Source: Pseudomonadota bacterium (GTDB lineage: Bacteria > Pseudomonadota > Gammaproteobacteria > Burkholderiales > Burkholderiaceae_C). Taken from it: 64,000 nt of DNA. The stretch is from the NCBI GenBank assembly GCA_023442945.1, contig JAEZWW010000107.1, positions 1 through 64,000 on the forward strand. Direction: 5' to 3'. The notes under the pieces were generated by a model that was given only the letters and a program-made list of their open reading frames with translations, had not been told where the DNA came from and made no database searches. This document shows positions 26,301-34,053 of the stretch, one piece after another (positions within the stretch are counted from its first letter, which is position 1; each line of letters starts with the position of its first letter). The position numbers and the translations under genes were made by a program.

Positions 26301-28156
26301 CCCCATCTATGCCTCGCTTCCGGCTCGCAACGCTGCCGCTCGCGCTGTCGTGCGTATTGCCGACGGCCTTTGCTCAGACTCCGCCGGGCACGATCGAATT
26401 CGTCGAACGCACCAAGATCGACACCGCCCCCACGCTGCCCGACACCGTGGTGACCGCCACGCGCACCGTGCAGCCGCTGACCGATGTGCTGGCCGACGTG
26501 ACGCTGATCGACCGCGAACAGGTCGAGCGCAGCGGCGCAGTCAACATCGCCGACCTGCTGCAGCGCCAGCCGGGGCTGGAGCTGTCGCGCAACGGTGGTC
26601 CGGGCTCGACCACCAGCCTGTTCATGCGCGGCGCCGAGACGCGCTTCACCGCGGTATACCTCGACGGAGTGCGGGTCGACACCCAGTCGACCGGTGGCGC
26701 GCCGTGGGAATCGATCAACCTGAACCAGGTCGAACGCATCGAGATCGTGCGCGGCCCGGCCGCGGCGGTGTACGGCTCGGACGCGGTCGCGGGCGTGATC
26801 CAGATCTTCACGCGCAAGGGCGACGGCCCGTTCACGCCCTATATCGGCGCAGGCTTTGGCAACCAGGGCACACGCAAGTTCGAGGCCGGCTTCAGCGGCA
26901 AGAGCGGTGCCGTGGACTATTCCCTGGGCGCGACCCATGCACGCAGCAGCGGTTTTGACAGCCGCCCCGGCAACAACCCCGACCGCGACGGCTACCGCAG
27001 CAACGCGCTGTCTGGCCGCGTCGGCGTGCAGTTGAACGACGTGCACCGCCTGGAGGCCAACGGTACGTACAGCCGCAACAAAGCGCAGTACGACGGCTTC
27101 ACGCCCGGCCAGAACGACCTGGGCGACAACCGCTTGGCGACCCTGGGCGGCACCTGGTCGGCGCAGTGGAACAAAAATGTCAGCACGCGCCTGTCGGTCA
27201 GCGAGTCGCGCCAGAAGTACGAAACCACGCCCGACCCCTACAGCACCGAAACCACGCTGCGCAACTACCTGTTCCAGAACGAATGGCGTTCGGGCGGTCA
27301 GGTGTTCACCGCTGCGCTGGAGCGCCGCGAGGATCAGCTGACCAACGCGCCCATCGACCAGGGCCGCCACCAGAACGCGGTGGCGCTGGGCTACGGCTTC
27401 ACGACCGGGCCGCACACGCTGCAGGTCAACCTGCGCCACGACCGCGACAGCGAATTCGGCGGCCAGAGCACCGGCGGCGTGGCCTACGGCTTTGGTTTTG
27501 CGCGCGGCTGGCGCGTGACGGCGGCCGTCGGCACGGCCTTCCGCGTGCCCACGCTCTACCAGCGCTTCAGCGAATACGGCCAACCCGCGCTGCAGCCTGA
27601 AAAAGGCCGCAACGTCGAGCTGGGTCTGCACTGGGCGCAGGGCGCCAGCCGCTTTGACGTGGTCGCCTACCAGAACAAGGTGCGCAACCTGATCACCTTT
27701 GGCTCGGCCGGCCCGTGCGGGTCTGCCTTCGGCTGCTATGAAAACACCGGCCGCGCCAACCTGAAGGGCGTGACGATCTCGGGTGCGCACAAGCTCGCCG
27801 GGGTCAACCTGGGCGCCTCGCTCGATCTGCAGAACCCGAAGAACGCCGTCACCGGCAAGCTGCTGGCGCGCCGCGCCAAGCAGATCCTCAAGCTCAACGC
27901 CGACACGCGCGTGGGCGACTGGACCTTTGGTGCCGAATGGCTGGCCTCGGGCAAGCGCTGGGACAACGCCGCCAACACCAACAAGCTGGCCGGCTACAGC
28001 GTCGTCAACCTCTACGCTTCGGCCACGCTGGCGCGCGAATGGACGCTGCTGGCGCGCATCGACAACATCGGCGACCGCGACTACCAGCTGGCGCGTGGCT
28101 ACGCCACCGCCGGCCGCACCTTCTACCTGGGCGTGCGCTGGACGCCGCGTTTCTGA
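26297..28156 (+). CDS. btuB: TonB-dependent outer membrane cobalamin receptor
   Basis: A 619-residue outer-membrane receptor. It has a signal peptide (RFRLATLPLALSCVLPTAFA), a TonB-box-like TVVTATRT near residue 50, a plug domain (NIADLLQRQPGLELSRNGG, LDGVRVDT, VERIEIVRGPAAAVYGSDAV) and a 22-strand-type barrel ending in aromatic residues (TFYLGVRWTPRF). Assignment to BtuB rests on the cobalamin riboswitch directly upstream and the btuFCD and cob genes downstream. ATG 26297 overlaps the leader ORF stop; ATG 26309 is an alternative. Confidence 0.93.
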   Translation: MTPSMPRFRLATLPLALSCVLPTAFAQTPPGTIEFVERTKIDTAPTLPDTVVTATRTVQPLTDVLADVTLIDREQVERSGAVNIADLLQRQPGLELSRNGGPGSTTSLFMRGAETRFTAVYLDGVRVDTQSTGGAPWESINLNQVERIEIVRGPAAAVYGSDAVAGVIQIFTRKGDGPFTPYIGAGFGNQGTRKFEAGFSGKSGAVDYSLGATHARSSGFDSRPGNNPDRDGYRSNALSGRVGVQLNDVHRLEANGTYSRNKAQYDGFTPGQNDLGDNRLATLGGTWSAQWNKNVSTRLSVSESRQKYETTPDPYSTETTLRNYLFQNEWRSGGQVFTAALERREDQLTNAPIDQGRHQNAVALGYGFTTGPHTLQVNLRHDRDSEFGGQSTGGVAYGFGFARGWRVTAAVGTAFRVPTLYQRFSEYGQPALQPEKGRNVELGLHWAQGASRFDVVAYQNKVRNLITFGSAGPCGSAFGCYENTGRANLKGVTISGAHKLAGVNLGASLDLQNPKNAVTGKLLARRAKQILKLNADTRVGDWTFGAEWLASGKRWDNAANTNKLAGYSVVNLYASATLAREWTLLARIDNIGDRDYQLARGYATAGRTFYLGVRWTPRF

Positions 28157-28170
28157 GTGCTGTTGGGGGC

Positions 28171-28236
28171 GAATGCAAACCAAATCGCCCTCTGGCCCTA
28201 GATGAATCTGCGCAGGCAGCTATGAAATTGATAGTT
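28171..28236 (-). repeat. Interspersed repeat family A, copy 5 (intergenic)
   Basis: A complete minus-orientation copy: CAAACCAAATCGCCCTCTGG, CCCTA, CTGCGCAGGCAGCTATG, then AAATTGATAG. The terminal CAGCTAT-GAAATTG-ATAG stem is kept. It lies between btuB and cobU. Confidence 0.9.
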
Positions 28237-28322
28237 TCAACGCTGAGCTTTGTAGCCTGTTCCGCACCCCGTGCGGCGCGGGTGCGCACATCCGCGGTGT
28301 GCGCCGCGTGACGGCAACGGGC

Positions 28323-28901
28323 ATGGCGCCGCGCGAATTCATCCTGGGCGGGCAGAAAAGCGGCAAGTCGCGCCGAGCCGAACAGCGGGCGGCCAATTGG
28401 CTGGCGAAGGGCGGCGCCCACCGCGCCGTGCTGATTGCCACCGCTCAGGCGCACGACGACGAGATGCGCGCGCGCATCCGGCGCCACCAGCGGGACCGCG
28501 CCGCGCGCGTGCCTGCGCTGCAGACGGTGGAAGCGCCGCGCGACCTGGCCGCCGCCCTGGCGGCCCAATCGCACGCCGACACCCTGGTCGTGGTCGACTG
28601 CCTGACGCTGTGGCTCACCCATTGGCTGATGCCCTATGCAGACAACGCTTCAGGGCAAAATACGGTGCCGGCGCAGGACTGGCCTGCGCAGCAAGCTCAC
28701 TTTTTTGAAGCGCTGGATGCTGCGCCTGGGCCGGTGGTGCTGGTCGGCAACGAGATCGGCCTGGGCGTCATCCCACTTGGGCGCGAGGTGCGGGCCTTTG
28801 TCGACGCGCTGGGCGTGCTCAACCAGGGCGTGGCCGCTGCGTGTGACCGCGTGACGCTGATGGTGGCCGGCTGCCCGCTGGCCTTGAAAGGAAGTCTATG
28901 A
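28323..28901 (+). CDS. cobU: Adenosylcobinamide kinase / adenosylcobinamide-phosphate guanylyltransferase
   Basis: A 192-residue bifunctional enzyme of the nucleotide loop pathway: it phosphorylates adenosylcobinamide and then makes adenosyl-GDP-cobinamide. The P-loop GGQKSGKSRRAEQ at the N-terminus, VVDCLTLWLTHWL and VLVGNEIGLGVIPLGREVR are all present. ATG 28323 gives the family N-terminus; a GTG eight codons upstream is possible. A stretch near residues 103-120 (ADNASGQNTVPAQDW) is longer than I expect for the family. It overlaps btuF by ATGA. Confidence 0.94.
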   Translation: MAPREFILGGQKSGKSRRAEQRAANWLAKGGAHRAVLIATAQAHDDEMRARIRRHQRDRAARVPALQTVEAPRDLAAALAAQSHADTLVVVDCLTLWLTHWLMPYADNASGQNTVPAQDWPAQQAHFFEALDAAPGPVVLVGNEIGLGVIPLGREVRAFVDALGVLNQGVAAACDRVTLMVAGCPLALKGSL

Positions 28902-29782
28902 AGCGCTGGCTGTGCGCCGGGTGGCTGGTCTTGTTGGGGGTCTGCGTGCCCGCGTGGGCTTATGACGTGACCGACGACACGGGCCACACGGTGCAGTTCG
29001 ACACGCCGCCGTTGCGCATCGTGTCGCTGCTGCCGTCCCTGACCGAAAGCGTGTGCGAATTGGGCGGTTGCGAGCGCCTGGTCGGCGTGGACCGTTATTC
29101 CAACTGGCCGGCGCCGGTCAAGCAACTGCCCCAGGTCGGCGGCGGGCTGGACCCGAACGTCGAGGCGGTGGTGGCGCTCAAGCCCGATCTGGTGCTGGCG
29201 TCCGTCTCCACCCGCGCCGCCGATCGCCTGCGCAGCTTGGGCCTGCGCGTGCTGCAGATGGAGCCGCGCACCGGCGCGCAGGTGCGCGAAGTCATGCAGC
29301 GCCTGGGCACGGTGCTGCAGCTGCCGCACGCCGAGCGCGTGCTGCGCGACATCGACGCGGGCGTGGAAGCCGCCGCGCTGTCCGTGCCGCCTGGCCTGCG
29401 CGGCCAGCGTGTGTACTTTGAGGCCAGTGGCGGCCCGCACGCCGCCGGGCCGCAGTCCTTCATCGGCGAGATGCTCACGCGCCTGGGGCTGGACAACATC
29501 ATCGGGCCGGAGCTGGGGCCTTTTCCGCGCATCAACCCCGAACTGGTGGTGCGCGCCGACCCGGACCTGATCATGGTCGGCGCGCGCAGCGTGCGCGAAC
29601 TGACCGGTCGCCCCGGCTGGGGCCAGCTGCGCGCCCTGCGCGAGCGGCGTCTGTGCGTCTTCACCCCGGACGAGGTGGACGTGCTGGTGCGCCCCGGCCC
29701 GCGCATGGCCGAGGCCGCCCGGCTGATGGCGCGCTGTGCCGTGCAAAAAGGCCCGCGCGGCCAACGCGAGGTGGCGCGCTGA
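28898..29782 (+). CDS. btuF: Cobalamin ABC transporter periplasmic binding protein
   Basis: A 294-residue periplasmic protein with a signal peptide ending near PAWA-YDVTDD. The helical-backbone binding fold is recognisable from RIVSLLPSLTESVCELGG, LVGVDRYSNWPA, LKPDLVLAS and FEASGGPHAAGPQSFIGEML. Context (cobU before it, btuC and btuD after it, B12 riboswitch upstream) supports B12 or cobinamide as ligand rather than a siderophore. It overlaps cobU by ATGA. Confidence 0.92.
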   Translation: MKRWLCAGWLVLLGVCVPAWAYDVTDDTGHTVQFDTPPLRIVSLLPSLTESVCELGGCERLVGVDRYSNWPAPVKQLPQVGGGLDPNVEAVVALKPDLVLASVSTRAADRLRSLGLRVLQMEPRTGAQVREVMQRLGTVLQLPHAERVLRDIDAGVEAAALSVPPGLRGQRVYFEASGGPHAAGPQSFIGEMLTRLGLDNIIGPELGPFPRINPELVVRADPDLIMVGARSVRELTGRPGWGQLRALRERRLCVFTPDEVDVLVRPGPRMAEAARLMARCAVQKGPRGQREVAR

Positions 29783-29825
29783 GCGCTGCCGCTTTGCGCC
29801 GCGGTGTGCGTCCCGGAGATCGCGT

Positions 29826-30863
29826 TTGAGTGAATTGCACGTCGACGCCAGCGAAGGCTTGGCCGAGCAGGTGAGCCGCCGGCGCTGGCTGGCGCCGCTG
29901 CTGCTGGCCTTGTCGCTGTTGGTCATCGCGCTGGGCGCCAGCGTGGGCAGCACCGGCCTGGACGCGCTGTGGCGCGCCGCGCAAGACCCGGTGGCCTGGC
30001 AGATCGTGATGGACATCCGCCTGCCGCGCACCGTGGGCGCCTGGCTGACGGGCGCGCTGCTGGGCCTGTCGGGCGCGGTGGCGCAAGGGCTGTTTCGCAA
30101 CCCGCTGGCCGACCCTTTTCTGCTGGGCAGCGCGTCGGGCGCCGTGCTCGGCGTCGCCGTGCTGCTGGTGCTGGCCGGCGCGCCGGTGGCGGCGGCCGGC
30201 TGGTGGTTGAAGCTGGGGCTGACGGGCGCCGCTTTTCTGGGCGCGCTGGGTGGCGTGCTGCTGACGCTGCTGCTGGCGCAGGGCGTGCAGCACACGCTGC
30301 GCTTGCTGCTGGCGGGCGTGGTCGTGGGCTATGTGCTGGGCGCGGTGAAGGACCTGGTCACGCTCAGCGCGCCCGATGTGCTGAGCAGCATGCTCGCCTT
30401 CGTGCTGGGCAACACCAGCCTGCTGGGCTGGGCCGCCTGCGGCGTGCTGGCGCTGGTGCTGGTGCCACTCTTGGTCGTATCGGCCGCCACCGCGCGGGTG
30501 CTGGACGGCCTCAGCCTGGGCGAGGCCACGGCCTTCAGCCTGGGCCTGCCGCTGGCGCCGATGCGCGCCTTGCTGGTGGCGGTGCTGGCACTGGGCACCG
30601 GCGCGGCGGTGGCGCAGGCGGGGCTGATCGGCTTTGTCGGGCTGGCCGCGCCGCACCTGGTGCGCGGCATGGTGCGGGTGACGCACGGGCCGCTGCTGCT
30701 GCTGTCGGCGATCACCGGCGGGCTGCTGCTGTCCGTGGCCGACATCGTCGCGCGCGTGCTGATCGCGCCGCAGGAATTGCCGGTCGGTGTGCTGACGGCG
30801 GTGCTGGGCGGCACCTACCTGCTGTGGCTGATGTACCGGCGCACGCGCGGAGGCGGGGGATGA
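29826..30863 (+). CDS. btuC: Cobalamin ABC transporter permease (FecCD family)
   Basis: A 345-residue inner-membrane permease with about ten helices. It has family motifs IRLPRTVGAWLTGALLGLSG, FRNPLADPFLLGSASGAVLG and the coupling/gating stretch GLIGFVGLAAPHLVR. The start is taken as TTG 29826 because CCCGGAG lies 8 bases upstream and the product begins just before the first helix (SRRRWLAPLLLALSLL). There is no ATG in a suitable position. It overlaps btuD by ATGA. Confidence 0.93.
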   Translation: MSELHVDASEGLAEQVSRRRWLAPLLLALSLLVIALGASVGSTGLDALWRAAQDPVAWQIVMDIRLPRTVGAWLTGALLGLSGAVAQGLFRNPLADPFLLGSASGAVLGVAVLLVLAGAPVAAAGWWLKLGLTGAAFLGALGGVLLTLLLAQGVQHTLRLLLAGVVVGYVLGAVKDLVTLSAPDVLSSMLAFVLGNTSLLGWAACGVLALVLVPLLVVSAATARVLDGLSLGEATAFSLGLPLAPMRALLVAVLALGTGAAVAQAGLIGFVGLAAPHLVRGMVRVTHGPLLLLSAITGGLLLSVADIVARVLIAPQELPVGVLTAVLGGTYLLWLMYRRTRGGGG

Positions 30864-31714
30864 GCGTGGATGCTGCAAAAATAATAGCTGCCCGCGCAGA
30901 TTCCTCCAGGACGAGCATCGGAAACCATGCGGTTTTGGGCGCGCTGCAGGTCGCGTTGCCGGCGGCGCGCTGGACCGCCATCGTCGGCCCCAATGGCGCC
31001 GGCAAATCGACCCTGCTGCGCGTGCTGGCCGGCCTGCAGGCCACCGAAGGACAGGTGCAGCTGGCGGGACGGCCGCTGGCCGATTGGCCGGCCCGGGCGC
31101 GCGCGCGCCAGCTGGCCTGGCTGGGCCAAAGCGAGCCCGGCACCGAAGACCTGCGCGCCTACGACGTCGCGCTGCTCGGCCGCCTGCCGCACCGCGCCTG
31201 GCTGGCGCCGCCGTCGGCCGCCGACCACGCCGCCACGCGCGCCGCGTTGGACGCCATGCAGGTCTGGCCGCTGCGCGAACGGCGCCTGGGCGCGCTGTCG
31301 GGCGGGGAACGCCAGCGCGTGCTGCTGGCGCGCCTGCTGGCGGTGCAGGCGCCGCTCTGGCTGATGGACGAACCGCTGGCCCACCTGGACCCGCCGCACC
31401 AGGCCGATTGGCTGGCGGTGGTGCGCGCCCACGTGGTCACGGGCGGCACGGTGGTCAGCGTGCTGCACGAATTGGGCATGGCGCTGCAGGCCGACGACAT
31501 GCTGATCATCAAGGACGGCGCCATCGCCCACCACGGCGCCTGCGCCAGCCCGGACACGCACCGTGCGCTGCAGGCGGCGTTTGACTGGCGCGTCAGCATC
31601 TACCCGGTGCGCGAACACTGGGTGGCGGTGCCGCGCATGGCGGCCGCGCCGCAGAGTGCGGAGCACGCAGTTCACCCAGGCGGGCCCACAGCCGTCGGCG
31701 CTGACACCCTCTGA
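30860..31714 (+). CDS. btuD: Cobalamin ABC transporter ATPase with repeat-derived N-terminus
   Basis: A 284-residue ABC ATPase energising BtuC. Walker A GPNGAGKST is at residues 43-51, the signature is LSGGERQRVLLARLL and Walker B is LWLMDEPLAHLDPP. The N-terminus is odd: residues about 5-23 (AAKIIAARADSSRTSIGNH) are encoded by a family-A repeat. This replaces the usual first beta strand that in relatives contacts the nucleotide base. The core ABC domain starts at about residue 24. The gene may have been trimmed and its start captured by the repeat. Confidence 0.92.
   Translation: MSVDAAKIIAARADSSRTSIGNHAVLGALQVALPAARWTAIVGPNGAGKSTLLRVLAGLQATEGQVQLAGRPLADWPARARARQLAWLGQSEPGTEDLRAYDVALLGRLPHRAWLAPPSAADHAATRAALDAMQVWPLRERRLGALSGGERQRVLLARLLAVQAPLWLMDEPLAHLDPPHQADWLAVVRAHVVTGGTVVSVLHELGMALQADDMLIIKDGAIAHHGACASPDTHRALQAAFDWRVSIYPVREHWVAVPRMAAAPQSAEHAVHPGGPTAVGADTL
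30871..30930 (+). repeat. Interspersed repeat family A, copy 6 (inside btuD 5' end)
   Basis: A plus-orientation copy with TGCAAAAATAATAGCTGCCC, GCGCAGATTCCTCCAGGACG and a diverged distal half. It begins 11 bases after the btuD ATG and is translated in frame. Confidence 0.8.
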
Positions 31715-31727
31715 AAGGATTTCACCC

Positions 31728-32309
31728 ATGCAGATTGAAAACCCGCCCACCGAACGCAACACCCCCAAGCCCGAGGGTGAGCGGCGCGGCCTGGTCATCG
31801 TCAACACCGGCGACGGCAAAGGCAAGAGCACGGCCGCGTTCGGCCTGGCGCTGCGCGCGTTTGGGCGCCAACACGTGCACGGCAAGCAGGTGCGCATCTT
31901 CCAGTTCATGAAGGTGCCGAGCGCGCGGTTTGGTGAGCACCGCATGTTCGAGCAGATGGGCATTCCAATCGAAGGGCTGGGCGACGGCTTCAGCTGGAAG
32001 AGCAAGGACCTGGACCATTCCGCTCAGTTGGCCCGCGACGGTTGGCAGAAGGCACGCGCAGCGATCATGGACGGCGAGCATTTCCTGGTGGTGCTGGATG
32101 AGATCACCTACCCGCTGATCTACGGCTGGCTGCCGCTGGAGGACGTGGTGCAGACCCTGCGCGAGCGGCCCAAGGACGTGCACGTTTGCCTGACCGGGCG
32201 GCGCTGCCCGCCCGAGCTGATCGAGCTGGCGGACACCGTGACCGAGATGACGCTCATCAAGCACGCTTTCAAGGCGGGCGTACCTGCGCAGCGGGGCATC
32301 GAGGACTGA
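31728..32309 (+). CDS. cobO: Cob(I)alamin / corrinoid adenosyltransferase (CobA/CobO/BtuR)
   Basis: A 193-residue enzyme that transfers the adenosyl group of ATP to cob(I)inamide/cob(I)yrinate. The unusual P-loop TGDGKGKST (residues 27-35) is diagnostic, as are FMKVPSARFGE, VLDEITYPLIYGW and LTGRRCPPELIELADTVTEM. AAAGGA lies 8 bases before the ATG. It ends the first cobalamin block, just after btuD. Confidence 0.96.
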   Translation: MQIENPPTERNTPKPEGERRGLVIVNTGDGKGKSTAAFGLALRAFGRQHVHGKQVRIFQFMKVPSARFGEHRMFEQMGIPIEGLGDGFSWKSKDLDHSAQLARDGWQKARAAIMDGEHFLVVLDEITYPLIYGWLPLEDVVQTLRERPKDVHVCLTGRRCPPELIELADTVTEMTLIKHAFKAGVPAQRGIED

Positions 32310-32319
32310 GCCGCTGGCC

Positions 32320-32835
32320 ATGGCCCTGATCGCCCACCGCTACGACAGCCCGCTGGGCCCCATGCTGGCCTTGTGTTCGCCCGCCGGCGTGTGCCTGTTG
32401 GAATTTGTGGGGCAGGGCGGCGTCGAGCGCGAGCAGTCCCAGGTGGAGGCCGCGCGTGGCGGCCCGGCGGTGGTGGGGCAAAACGTGCTGACCGAGCAGT
32501 TGGGGTGCGAACTGGCCGAGTATTTCGATGGCCAGCGCCAGCGCTTCGACGTGCCCTTGGACCTGGTCGGCACGCCGTTCCAGCGCCGCGTGTGGCAGGC
32601 GCTGCTGGCCATCCCCTACGGCCGTACGTGGAGCTACGGCCAGCAGGCCGTGCACATTGGCCAACCCACGGCGACCCGCGCCGTGGCGGCCGCCAATGGC
32701 CAGAACAAGGTGTCGATTGTGGTGCCCTGCCACCGGGTGGTGGGCAGCGATGGCACCTTGACCGGCTACGGCGGCGGTCTGCCGCGCAAGCAGTGGCTGC
32801 TGGCGCTGGAAAGCGGCGAGCGCCCACTGATCTGA
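32320..32835 (+). CDS. ogt: Methylated-DNA--[protein]-cysteine S-methyltransferase
   Basis: A 171-residue suicide repair enzyme that removes alkyl groups from O6-methylguanine. The active-site motif VVPCHRVVGSDGTLTGYGGG with acceptor Cys137 is intact. The preceding PFQRRVWQALLAIPYGRTWS is the helix-turn-helix and Arg finger region. It lies 10 bases after cobO and 29 bases before bioB, probably in one transcript but with no functional link. Confidence 0.96.
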   Translation: MALIAHRYDSPLGPMLALCSPAGVCLLEFVGQGGVEREQSQVEAARGGPAVVGQNVLTEQLGCELAEYFDGQRQRFDVPLDLVGTPFQRRVWQALLAIPYGRTWSYGQQAVHIGQPTATRAVAAANGQNKVSIVVPCHRVVGSDGTLTGYGGGLPRKQWLLALESGERPLI

Positions 32836-32864
32836 ACCCGTTTGACGAAGAAGGAGCTGAACCG

Positions 32865-33890
32865 ATGTCATTGACCGCGTTGACCGAACAACCCGTCACC
32901 CTGCACCCGCGCCGTGCGGAGCCTGCCGCCACGCCGTCCAGCGAGCGCTGGAGCGTCGACGCGATCGAGGCCTTGCTCAATCTGCCCTTCAACGACCTGA
33001 TGTGGCAAGCCCAGCAGGTCCACCGCCAACACTTCGACGCCAACGAGATCGAGCTGGCGACGCTGCTTTCGGTCAAGACCGGCGGTTGTCCGGAAGACTG
33101 TGGCTACTGCCCGCAGTCGGTGCACTACGACACCGGCGTGAAGGCCGAAAAGCTGATGGCCAGTGGCGAGGTGCGCGCCGCCGCCGAGGCCGCGCGCCAG
33201 GCCGGCGCCACCCGCTTTTGCATGGGAGCCGCGTGGCGCGCGCCCAAGGACCGCGACATCGATGCGGTGGCCGAGCTGGTGCGCACCGTGAAGGACGTCG
33301 GCATGGAAGCCTGCGTCACCCTGGGCATGCTGAGCGACGGCCAGGCTGAACGTTTGCGCGACGCGGGGTTGGACTACTACAACCACAACCTGGACTGCGC
33401 GCCGGACTTTTACGGCGAAGTCATCAGCACGCGCGACTATCAAGACCGTCTGGACACGCTGGAGCGCGTGCGCGGCGCGGGGGTCAAGGTCTGCTCAGGC
33501 GGCATCGTCGGCATGGGCGAAAACCGCCGCCACCGCGCCGGCCTGATCGCGCAGCTGGCCAATTTGCCCGACTACCCGGAGAGCGTGCCGATCAACCACC
33601 TGGTCAAGGTGGAAGGCACGCCGCTGGCCGACCAGCCCGATCTGGACCCGTTCGAATGGGTGCGCGTGATTGCTGCTGCGCGCATCACCATGCCGACGGC
33701 GCGCGTGCGCCTGTCGGCCGGGCGCCAACAGCAGGGTGAGGCGGTGCAGGCGCTGGCCTTTCTGGCGGGGGCCAACTCGGTGTTTTACGGCGACAAGCTG
33801 CTGGTCACCGGCAACCCAGAAGTGGCGGCCGACCGGAACCTGTTCCAACGCTTGGGCATCCGTGCGCGGGCCGGTGTGCCGGGGATGTGA
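32865..33890 (+). CDS. bioB: Biotin synthase
   Basis: A 341-residue radical SAM enzyme that inserts sulfur into dethiobiotin. The SAM-cluster motif CPEDCGYC has Cys75, Cys79 and Cys82. NHNLDCAPDFY and the second-cluster Arg/Cys region (VKVCSGGIVGMGE, ARVRLSAGR) are present. AAGGAG lies 8 bases before the ATG at 32865; the longer frame overlapping ogt is spurious. No other bio genes are nearby. Confidence 0.97.
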   Translation: MSLTALTEQPVTLHPRRAEPAATPSSERWSVDAIEALLNLPFNDLMWQAQQVHRQHFDANEIELATLLSVKTGGCPEDCGYCPQSVHYDTGVKAEKLMASGEVRAAAEAARQAGATRFCMGAAWRAPKDRDIDAVAELVRTVKDVGMEACVTLGMLSDGQAERLRDAGLDYYNHNLDCAPDFYGEVISTRDYQDRLDTLERVRGAGVKVCSGGIVGMGENRRHRAGLIAQLANLPDYPESVPINHLVKVEGTPLADQPDLDPFEWVRVIAAARITMPTARVRLSAGRQQQGEAVQALAFLAGANSVFYGDKLLVTGNPEVAADRNLFQRLGIRARAGVPGM

Positions 33891-33966
33891 TCGGTGCTTA
33901 GCGGTGTGCAGCACCACTGCATCGCGTCGCTGCTTCGTGACGAATTGATGACGGACGCATAGGTAA

Positions 33967-33983
33967 CGTTCCCAATGGGAACG
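33967..33983. promoter_or_regulatory. Perfect inverted repeat upstream of the LysM gene
   Basis: CGTTCCC-AAT-GGGAACG has 7-bp arms and a 3-base centre, directly followed by CTAGCAGCTAG at 33984-33994. It lies about 70-87 bases upstream of the ATG at 34054, a good position for an operator. No matching regulator gene is adjacent. Confidence 0.5.
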
Positions 33984-34053
33984 CTAGCAGCTAGGCACGG
34001 GCTGCTGTACTTCCTAGACTTTTGGGCAGTACCCGCTTGTTCAAAGGTCTGTT

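Noticed and set aside
33893..33915. GGTGCT/AGCACC hairpin after bioB as terminator
   Set aside because: Six-base stem with an 11-base loop and no uridine tract; too weak to call.
33900..34053. Plant-inducible (PIP) or hrp-type box upstream of the LysM gene
   Set aside because: No TTCGC-N15-TTCGC or similar arrangement found; only an unrelated palindrome.
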